Origin: Desmodus rotundus
Lineage: Eukaryota; Chordata; Mammalia; Chiroptera; Phyllostomidae
Direction of reading: 5' to 3'
Assembly: GCF_022682495.2 (NCBI RefSeq)
Contig: NC_071393.1
Location: 115,336,239 to 115,400,238, forward strand
DNA: 64,000 bases
Position 1 is the stretch's first letter. Each line of letters begins with the position of its first letter. Positions 56,134 to 64,000 of the stretch are shown here, piece after piece. The notes below the pieces were generated by a model that was given only the letters and a program-made list of their open reading frames with translations, searched no databases and had not been told where the DNA came from. A program made the position numbers and the translations under genes.

Positions 56134-56900
56134 ATGTGTGTTTTTTTTCTGATAGAAATACTAGAGACTCTAAAATTCCCACTCCTACCTACTGTACATG
56201 CACTCAACTATTGGTCCCCTGACAGAATGATGGCATTCATGAATCAATATTGGTGGGGAAAAATTAATAAGGCCGCAGAAAAATTGCCTACCTTACTTGC
56301 CCAAAATACAATCCAGGGAAGCCTGTTTGCTCTGCTCCCTGACATTTTTAATTGCCTAAGGTTCCATTTGAGGTTTGACAAATAGATTTCATACAGCTTC
56401 CCAGTACTGTTGAAAAAAATACATTTTAGTCATGGTGTGTATATTTTCTCACTGGATGGAAGCTTTCCCTTGTAGACAGGCTACTGCCTCTTCTGTGGCT
56501 AAAGTGCTGTTGGAAAAGATTACCCCTAGGTGGGGAACTGTTCTTGAATTCCATAGTGATCAGGGAACGCATTTTAGTCATCAGGTGCTTGGACAAGTTT
56601 GTGCTACAGTCCTAGGTTTAGCTGGATGCAATAATAGCATTATTAAAACGCAACTGGCAAAATTTGTAGAGACCCTCCAATTACCTTACCCAAAAGCATT
56701 GCCCATGGTCCTTCTAAATCTCAACTTCATCCCCTTTGGAACTCGTGAACTCTCACCCTTTGCGATAGTTACAAGACACCCAATGTACCTGGTCACTGCC
56801 TATTTTGATCCACAGCAAATAAAAGGAAATATTCTCTAATATTGTAAAGGCCTAATTGCTTCTGTCAAAATTAACCATGTTCTGGTAGAGCATTCTTCAC
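56134..56900 (+). pseudogene. Degenerate gammaretrovirus-like pol (integrase) remnant
   Basis: Translated fragments in two plus frames (56134-56385 and 56432-56839) resemble the integrase region of class I endogenous retroviruses. A zinc-binding-like N-terminal part is corrupted. The catalytic-core part, around the second catalytic aspartate, is recognisable near 56550-56575, followed by the part before the C-terminal domain. Frameshifts and stops separate the pieces, and gag, protease, reverse transcriptase and env are not recognised. An old, dead fragment. DNA near 57098 could be the start of a linked LTR, but I could not confirm its end. Confidence 0.75.
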
Positions 56901-58146
56901 AGTGCACTCCAGGGAGACGGGGACATTAAGCAATACATTCTGCCCCTCTCAGGTCCATAAAAGAGCGTTTCTCTCCTTTGTTTCTCTGGACTGGCAGTGG
57001 TTTACTTTTTGACTGCACGTCCCAAATTGCAAGTTTTTCTTGTTCCTGAACAAAGCCGCTTTGCTGGGGAAGTATCTGGCTCTCTATTTTGTCAAGTGTG
57101 AAACAAAATGGAGTCACTTATGTTAAGGAGCTTTAAAATGGAGCCAAGAGGCCACTAAGGAAATGGGTCTTCTGTACATCCTTATGGGACGAACATGAAC
57201 TTTTGAACAGGGCAAACTATATTCTAGGATGCTGCAAAAACACCTGCAACTTCTCACAGAGACAGACTTTTTACTTAGAGATAGCTTTAGCAATCATTTA
57301 TGTTTAACCAAGGTTAGCTTTCTGTCACCAGCACCTATTCAAATCCTTTATGAATGACAGGCAAATCTCCCTGTGGGCCTTTTTAAAAAACCCTGACTTT
57401 TGTTCTCTGTCAGACACTTTGGGTTGCTACCTGAATCAGTGTGCCCAAATTTGCGACTCCTTTCAATCCCAAATAAATGCATTTTTGTGTGATTTCTGCC
57501 TCCTGACAATTTCGGTTAACAATATGTTTGAGGTCAACAGGGGCCTTAAAGTTTCTGCAATCTCTCGAAAGAAAAGAATAAGAAATTATGAATATAAAAT
57601 CAAGTATAAGGTCTTGAAAGAGGGTTGAACTGAAGTTTGCTGAAAAAAATCCACCACAGGGTAAAAACCATAATTTATGAAAAAGTAGGAAAAGGTGAAA
57701 AAGTCTAGGGTGAAAAGGAAATACTATTTGCCTAAATGAAACATGGGAGTACAGTATATAACAAAATAATAACTATTATCTCATTTGGCTGTTTTTACCC
57801 CTAAAAGGAATAAAGCTGAGGTCACACAAATATACCAGGCCCTTTAGATGTGGCATGGTGTAGAAGCATATACACAATACGAGCAAAATACCATGGCGCA
57901 CATTTTCAAAGACAAGACCTATGATTATTATTACCAAAGTGATAAAACTCCATTTGTCCTGCACTGCTTAGTTATTAAGGGTGGAGACTGGAGACTGCTA
58001 TGTGCCAGCTTCCCGCAGTGGCAGCCCTGGCCCAGCCCATCGCACAGACTAAAGAGCTTTTAGGAGGCAGAACTGGGACATTTTCTCCCAAATTAAGTGG
58101 AAGTCTTTCAGCGAGGAGGGTTTGCGCAAGCTTGCCTTTGCTGCTG

Positions 58147-58151
58147 ATTGG
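58147..58151 (+). promoter_or_regulatory. Inverted CCAAT box upstream of ACOT
   Basis: ATTGG within GCTGATTGGCAGG, about 160 bases before the first ATG and at the start of the CpG-rich zone. Confidence 0.4.
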
Positions 58152-58310
58152 CAGGACTCGCCCTCCAAGCTCAGTTTAGCAGACTGCTCTGCCCATTTGG
58201 GCTCTTAGCCAGCAGCTGGGCAGCCTGCCGTTAGAGGCTCCCCAACCAGTCCCAACTTCCTCCACAGCTCCGTGCAGTTGATCCGAATTCTGAAATCAAG
58301 TCGCAAAACG

Positions 58311-58893
58311 ATGGCCACATCTCCCGCTGTCCTGCGAGCGTCCAGACTCTGCTACCGGGGCCCTAGGAGCTGGGCGCTGCTGCCAAGTTCTCCAAAGTTG
58401 AGGCCTGCTAGCCTGGTCTCTTCGGGCCCTGCTCGGATGGCGGCCACGGTGACCCTGGAGCCCGCAAGCCGCTGCTGCTGGGACGAGCCCGTGCGCATCG
58501 TGGTGAGGGGCCTGGCCCCGGAGCAGCCGGTCACTATGCGTGCGTCCCTGCGTGACGAGAAGGGCGCGCTCTTCCGGGCCCACGCGCGCTACTGTGCTGA
58601 CGTGGGCGGCGAGCTGGACCTGATGCGCGCGCCGGCCCTGGGCGGCAGCTTCACAGGGCTCGAGCCCATGGGGCTCATCTGGGCCCTGGAGCCTGAGAAG
58701 CCCTTATTTCGGCTGGTGAAGCGGGACGTGCAGACGCCCTTCGTGGTGGAGCTGGAGGTGCTAGAGGGCCACCAGCCCGAGGGAGGGCGTCTCCTGGGCC
58801 AGGCGGTGCACGAGCGAGACTTCCTTGCACCCGGGGTGCGGCGGGTACCGGTGCGTGCGGGCAGGGTGCGCGCCACTCTCTTCCTGCCGCCAG
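58311..58893 (+). CDS. ACOT2: ACOT1/ACOT2-type acyl-CoA thioesterase, exon 1
   Basis: Type I acyl-CoA thioesterases hydrolyse long-chain acyl-CoA to free fatty acid and CoA. ACOT2 works in the mitochondrial matrix, ACOT1 in the cytosol. This exon encodes 194 codons plus one base, ending LFLPP at a GTGAGC donor. The first ATG (58311, [13 protein letters not shown]) opens a 42-residue Arg/Ser/Leu-rich leader without acidic residues, fitting a mitochondrial presequence as in ACOT2. A second in-frame ATG at 58437 (MAATVTLEP) is where the cytosolic form would begin. The rest is the N-terminal BAAT/acyl-CoA thioesterase domain ([20 protein letters not shown]...). Upstream codons to 58272 start only with GTG. 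Sequence is intact and CpG-rich. Telling ACOT2 from ACOT1 depends on the leader. Confidence 0.93.
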
Positions 58894-59104
58894 GTGAGCG
58901 CAACCCAATTCCAGTTTCTTTCCGCTGTTTTTCTAACCTCCTCCGCTTCCATCTAGAGGAAGGAGGTAGCTCCCAAAGTTCCGGAGGTCAGCGTGGCCTT
59001 AAAGTATCAAGGAGACAGGAATGGAATGTAAGCCTGGCTGGGGAGATGGCTCTGCTGCTCCAAAACTGAGAGGTCAGTTAAAAGCTATCCTAAAGAAAGG
59101 AAAA

Positions 59105-59550
59105 TGTTATGGGGAGACCCGAATTAGGGCCCCCGCCTCTTTGGTTCCCGTCTGGCTCGCAGGAAGATGAATTCAGGTGAGAGACAACGCGTATAGTAGA
59201 AATGAGATGGCAAGTTTGTTTATGACATACAAGAACCAGAAGCTGCCAGCAGGGCCCCGCTAGTCTGAGTGCCCCAACAGTAGTATAAACCTTAGGGGTT
59301 TTATGCTCCTGGCCAGCTTCGAGGTTCTCCCTCCTCATCCCTCTCCAGACCCTGGGATTAATATACAGTTGCAAAGGCTTTCTTTCCCAGGTGGTGGAAA
59401 CGATCCATAGGGAATTTCAAGGGCTCCCCTGGTCCTGTGCTGTCATGGTTTTTCCTGTGACTTTTCAGAACACCTGACCATGCTTAGGACTGTTGAATTA
59501 ATGAGTGAGACATATCTCCTTCCCCCTCTCTGCCTTGGTTTGCTATCTAT
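59105..59550 (-). mobile_element. LTR-like sequence (endogenous retrovirus)
   Basis: On the minus strand this ends GGGTCTCCCCATAACA, preceded by CTCACCTGAATTCATCTTCC, typical of an LTR U5 end. A CATAAAACCCC motif lies upstream. The right boundary and target duplication were not found. Confidence 0.5.
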
Positions 59551-59769
59551 CCTATCGAAAAGACGGTTGTAATTTTTTAAAAAACATTTATAAGGAGTTT
59601 CAAGTTTTTAATTTCTTAAAAGGTTTCTCAGTTTTTACAACTTTGTTTATAATTCCCATAGTATTTTAAGGTTTAAGAAAATTAGCATGAAGGAGGAAGT
59701 TAATAGTTCCTGCTATTAACTGGAAATCTTCTGAAATTATTGGATAACATTTCCATTACATCAAAAGCA

Positions 59770-60360
59770 GTTGGCCAATGAAAAGATAAAAAGATGCTTA
59801 TCCTAACAGGGATCAAGGAAATGCAAAATAAAACTACACATTTCACACACTCAAAATTTGCTAAAACTTATAAGTCTAATATTACTATTGTTAACAAGTA
59901 TGTAGAGGAAAAGGAATTCACACTGCTAAAAGGAATATATTTATTTACCTATTCCTGGAAACAGTTTTTTACTTATAAAGTTGATAATATCATTCCATTA
60001 CTTCACATACACCAAAGGGTACTGTTTGTAAGAAACAGCCCAAATGTCCATCAACAGTAGAAGTGAAAAATAAATTGAGGTATATTTATAGCAGCAAATG
60101 TAAATGAACTGCAGGCACAAGAACCAACATGAATGAATCTCAAAAACAGTGTTGAGTAAGACAGTCAAGTCCCAGAGAACACATTCAGTTCCATTCCATT
60201 TCCATAAGATTTTTAACAAGGCACAAATAAACAAAACAGTGTTTCAAGTACACATATAAATGGTAATGGGGTAACGAAAATCAAGCGAATAAAATCCAGG
60301 ACAGTGGGAGGGGAGATAAGGAGCGCAGATACTCAGGAGCCTTCAGGGGATAGTACTGAG
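59770..60360 (+). mobile_element. Old L1 fragment
   Basis: L1 wording: 'atcaaggaaatgcaaaataa', 'cagcccaaatgtccatcaac', 'aaccaacatgaatgaatctc'. Confidence 0.75.
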
Positions 60361-60449
60361 TCATTTTTTTAAATGTTGGAGATAAAGTGTTTGCTTTATT
60401 ATTGTTCTTTAAATTTTGCATATTAAATACAAACTTTTTATGTAAGTAG

Positions 60450-60860
60450 TGAAAATATCCAATAAATGGAATCATACAGAGTAGGTAGCCTTTTGTCAAG
60501 CATAGTGCACTTGAGATTCACTTGTGTTGCTCATGCGTCAGCAGTTCCTTCTTGATTCGCAGCGGTGCCCCGTGGTGTGGGTGCACAACGGGTTGTGTAC
60601 TCAGTCACCACTTCCAAGACATTTGGGTTTGAAGTCATTGAAGACTATGAATAAAGTCACTATAGACACTTGCGTACAAGTTTTTATGAGAACACAAGTT
60701 TTCACTTTTCTTGGGTAACTATACCTAGAGTGAGATTGCTGGATCATATGGTAAATATGTGTTTAACTATATGAAATTGCCCAACTGTTTTCCGGAGTGG
60801 CTGTATCATTTTGCATTTCCACCAGCAATGTATGAGGGTTCCCACTGCTCTGCACCCTCC
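60450..60860 (-). mobile_element. Old L1 fragment
   Basis: Minus-oriented L1 3' UTR wording: 'gggtaactatacctagagtg', 'agattgctggatcatatggt', 'tttccaccagcaatgtatga'. Confidence 0.8.
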
Positions 60861-61177
60861 CTAGCCTTTGGCATTGTCAATTTTGTGGGGAGAGGGCAAT
60901 GATTTTGCTGTTTTCATTGTCTATAAATTATTTTTAGTCACAAAAGTAACACACAATCTTTGTAAAAATCTGTGCTGCGTTGAGGTTCTGCGTGTAGAGG
61001 GGAATGTGGATTTAGGCCATGCCATTGTCTGGATACTTGAAGACCAGAGGTGTTTCAACCTGTATTTTCTGATTGTCAATAGAAAACTTTGACATTACCC
61101 AATAGGCAACAAATGGCTTTTGACATCACTGCAGAGTTTTAAGAATAATTTAGTTTTGTGTTTTGTTTCTTCCAAAG

Positions 61178-61380
61178 AACCCAGGCCCTTTCCTGGGATT
61201 GTGGACCTTTTTGGAGCTGGAGGTGGTCTTCCGGAATATCGAGCTAGTCTGCTGGCTGGGAAGGGTTTTGCTGTGATGGCTCTGGCTTATTATAACTATG
61301 AAGACCTCCCAAAGGGCATGGAGAACCTCCACCTGGAGTACTTTGAAGAAGCTGTGAACTACCTGCTTAGTCACCCTCAG
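61178..61380 (+). CDS. ACOT2: ACOT1/ACOT2-type acyl-CoA thioesterase, exon 2
   Basis: Acceptor gtttcttccaaag|AACCC and donor CCTCAG|GTAGGA. 203 bases, phase 1 to 0. It encodes the start of the alpha/beta-hydrolase (BAAT C-terminal) domain: [14 protein letters not shown] carries the beta-strand and glycine-rich loop, then [20 protein letters not shown] and the helix before the nucleophile elbow. The catalytic serine (GISKGG in the family) and the Asp/His of the triad belong to exon 3, which lies beyond the window. The gene is therefore truncated by the window edge, not by mutation. Confidence 0.97.
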
Positions 61381-61454
61381 GTAGGAATTTCTGAGTTTTG
61401 TGGTCTACATATCAGGCCTTCTCTTCAAAAATGCTCTTGGTTTTCAAGAACTAC

Positions 61455-61660
61455 GCCCTGGCTGGTGTGGCTCAGTGGATCAAGTGCCGGTCTGGGAATC
61501 AAAGGGTTGTCGGTTTGGTCCCCATACAGGGCACATGCCTGGGTGGTGGGCCAGGTCCCCAGTAGGGGGAGCGCAAGAAGCAACCACACATTGATGTTTC
61601 TCTCCCTCTCTTTCTCCCTCCCTTCCCCTCTCTCTAAAAATAAAAAAATCTTTAAAAAGC
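61455..61660 (+). mobile_element. Ves SINE
   Basis: Close to the family consensus: 'gccctggctggtgtggctca' head, B-box-like 'ggtttggtcccc', CT-rich body, A-rich tail. About 75 bases beyond the exon 2 donor. Confidence 0.97.
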
Positions 61661-62704
61661 CCAAAAAGAATTAGACAAATTCATGACAGCCATTCCCTAC
61701 CCCCAATATGCTACCTTTTATAGTCACTTCTCATAGACAATTTCTATGCAATTATGTGTTACTGTGATAAGTTTCCTGCAGGTAAATTAGTTCTTAGTTG
61801 GTATTATGGAATTTTAAATTTTAGTATTTTATGGTATTTCATATTGAGCCCCAACACATCTGAGAAACCTGGGTTTCACAGGAAGTAGAAAGAAAGGGGG
61901 GAAGGAATCCTGCCCCAATTTAATGTTTGTGTTTAACAACCCTCTCTTCCTTGTGCTCCTTCTGAAAGCACAGTATTAAGATTTAAAGGTTCTTTGATGG
62001 TCAGAAAACCTGGGTACTAAGAAATGTTTGGAGGCTTCTAGGCTTAGGATATCAGAGGATCAGAAGATTATTTTACAATATGGAAGCATAGGAGCTCTTA
62101 CAAAAAGGGACAGAGTATAGTGGAATTAGAATAAGATGTGGAAGGAAGTACAAGATGGTTATGGCCCGTTAGCTTAAGGGTAGCCCGGGAGAACAACTGG
62201 GTTGGTTCAGGACACAGGGGAATGTGGGCCAGGCCATGTATTGAGTCAGAGGGAAATTAGGACACGGGTTTCTGAACAAGGAACTGTAAAAACACACAAT
62301 TCTTCTGTTAATTTAACTCAAGTCTAACTATTATTTGCCATTCTTTCCTTTTCTTCTTTTGGTTTTCTTCCTCCCTTCAATTTGATCCATTTTTTCAAAA
62401 CTTGGAGGAGGGACTGAAAGGAGATGGAAACTCAATCAATCTACTTGGCTATTTTTTTAGTAGTTGTATCAGGAGTCTTCCCATTTCAGGCAACAGCAAA
62501 CTCAATCTAAACTGTTAAAGCAGAAATGGAACTTACTGTCTCATAACTGAAAAGTCTGTGGTACAGGCTAGGTTCAGGCACAGGTATGTTCAGGAAACCA
62601 GATGACATCATCAATTCTCTGTCTCACCAAGTTCTACTGATGTTTTGCTGTTTTGGCTGCAATTTTAAAAAAAAGTGGATAGAGAAAAGTTAAATTTGAG
62701 TTTT

Positions 62705-62950
62705 TTAATTTTATTTATTTTATCCTCACCCAAGGATATTTTTTTAATTGGCTTTAGAGAGAGAGGAAGGGCAGGGAGAGAGAGAAAGAGAGATTGATGT
62801 GAGAGAGAAACATGGATTGGCTGCCTTCTCGTATGCACCCAGACCAGGGATTGAACCCACAGCCTGTGTGTGCCCTGATTGGGAATCAAACCCACAGCCG
62901 TTCCATCTATGGGATGACACTCCAGCCAACTGAGCCACACCAGCCAGGGC
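62705..62950 (-). mobile_element. Ves SINE with 14-bp target duplication
   Basis: Minus-strand copy. TAAATTTGAGTTTT is exactly repeated at 62691-62704 and 62951-62964. Confidence 0.96.
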
Positions 62951-64000
62951 TAAATTTGAGTTTTGATTTCACCAAATACTAGCTCTAAGGCTAGTTTCTG
63001 TTTCCTCCTTTGAAAAATTGGGGTAATAATATCATTTAATTTCTACTACTCTTATGAAGAATAAACATTTTAAACCAATCTAGCGTGCTATTGTAGAGAC
63101 TACATGAAGAAAGAAGGACTGTTGTCGAGAGGTAAAATGGCCATTGACAGTACAGGATGTTGGCAACTACGACAAGATCAGTCCTTGTAGAATAGTGTAA
63201 AACTAAATTAACCTGGAGGGGACTGAGTAGAGAATGGTAGACAAGAAAGAGGAGAACAACTACAAACAACTTCTCCCCCGAATTTTGCTGTGAAAGACAG
63301 TAAAAGACTATGGCAAAGTGGATGTGAGGTCAAGGAATTATTATTGAAATGTAAGAGGTACTAGAGCATGAAGTACACTTACAGGAATGAGCCAAGAGAG
63401 AAGAACGTTATGAAGGAGGAGCAGTAACTGTAGGAGCAAGATCTATTAGAATGAGAGTGGATGGGATCCCAAGTCAAGCAGAGGGGTGGCCTTTGATAAG
63501 AACAGAGATACTTCTTTGGGAAGCAGGAGGGAAGGCAGAGAACTTGAGCTCATTTGGAGCTAGTAGATTTGGCAGGGGAAAATGAGGAAGAGTTCCTACT
63601 GGCTAGTTTCTATTTTCCCCATGAAACATGAAGAGATGAAAGTGAAGGGAAATAGAGAGGGGTTCAAGAGGCTTGAGAAGGTAAGAAAATGTGTGAAATT
63701 GTCTTTTGGAGACATGAAAAGCAAACAGTGAAGTGTGGCAGGACTCTGGGCAGTACGGATGCATATCTGAACTTTGTGGTCATCAGATGAAAGATCTGTC
63801 AGCACAAATGTATTTTTTCTCCAGGAATGTTCATGTATACAAATGCGGGCCTACCGGAAGGGAACGGGTGCATTTAACCAAGGTTATCACCTTTCTAGGC
63901 AAGTATGACCAAAGGAAGAGAGGTATTAGCTAAGAGCACTTGAAAGGGAGTGATAGTAACAATGAAGCTAAAGTCTAAGCTAGAGGAGATGGGAAGTGAA

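Larger units (their letters stand above)
58894..61177 (+). other. ACOT2: ACOT intron 1
   Basis: About 2.3 kb. Contains an LTR-like piece (59105-59550, minus) and old L1 fragments in both orientations (about 59770-60360 plus, 60450-60860 minus). No further exon seen. Confidence 0.85.
61381..64000 (+). other. ACOT2: ACOT intron 2 (incomplete)
   Basis: Contains Ves SINEs at 61455-61660 (plus) and 62705-62950 (minus). The rest shows nothing recognisable. No sequence resembling exon 3 is found before the window ends. Confidence 0.85.

Noticed and set aside
58272..58310. Earlier start for ACOT at 58272
   Set aside because: That codon is GTG. The first ATG is 58311, which aligns with the ACOT2 leader methionine.
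61381..61674. Extension of ACOT exon 2 through the SINE, giving a longer open frame
   Set aside because: The GTAGGA donor at 61381 has the right phase for the known exon 3 join. The extension is intron and Ves SINE sequence.

Overview
This is a mammalian nuclear window, almost certainly from a bat of the Yangochiroptera. At least twelve tRNA-derived SINEs of the bat Ves type are scattered through it, with the typical 'GCCCTGGCTGGTGTGGCTCAG' head (or its complement) and a CT-rich then A-rich tail. Genes have GT-AG introns and CpG-rich promoters, and there are L1, HAL1-like, MIR, L2, hAT, mariner and endogenous retrovirus relics. I cannot name the species.

The gene order matches the human 14q24.3 interval NUMB - HEATR4 - RIOX1 - ACOT1/2. 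From left to right: (1) bases 1-3.2 kb are probably the first intron of NUMB, with a CpG island promoter and untranslated first exon on the minus strand near 3.2-4.5 kb. (2) 4.6-20.9 kb is intergenic and repeat-bearing. (3) 20.9-51.7 kb is HEATR4 on the minus strand. I could thread 15 exons in a continuous reading frame (about 1,010 residues). The terminal exon is at 21252-21110 and the first coding exon at 51676-50737. (4) RIOX1, a single-exon gene on the plus strand (28998-30905), sits inside the last HEATR4 intron in opposite orientation. (5) 51.7-58.2 kb is a repeat-dense upstream region with a solo LTR, an L1 3' end and a degenerate retroviral pol remnant. (6) 58.3-64 kb holds exons 1 and 2 of an ACOT1/ACOT2-type acyl-CoA thioesterase on the plus strand. 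Its catalytic third exon lies beyond the window. An RPL21 processed pseudogene lies at about 23.05-23.51 kb.

The genes do not form a pathway. RIOX1 is a nucleolar/nuclear Fe(II)/2-oxoglutarate oxygenase, ACOT2 a mitochondrial acyl-CoA thioesterase, NUMB an endocytic cell-fate adaptor, and HEATR4 a poorly characterised HEAT-repeat protein. I found no evidence of a novel multi-gene system. The more interesting observations are insertions with readable target-site duplications (TSDs). They include a truncated L1 172 bp upstream of the RIOX1 start codon, a complete 1.96-kb HAL1-like element in a HEATR4 intron, a solo LTR with a 6-bp TSD, a mariner relic and two hAT elements. There are also a poly(A)-only microduplication downstream of a HEATR4 exon and a terminal HEATR4 exon open in two frames.
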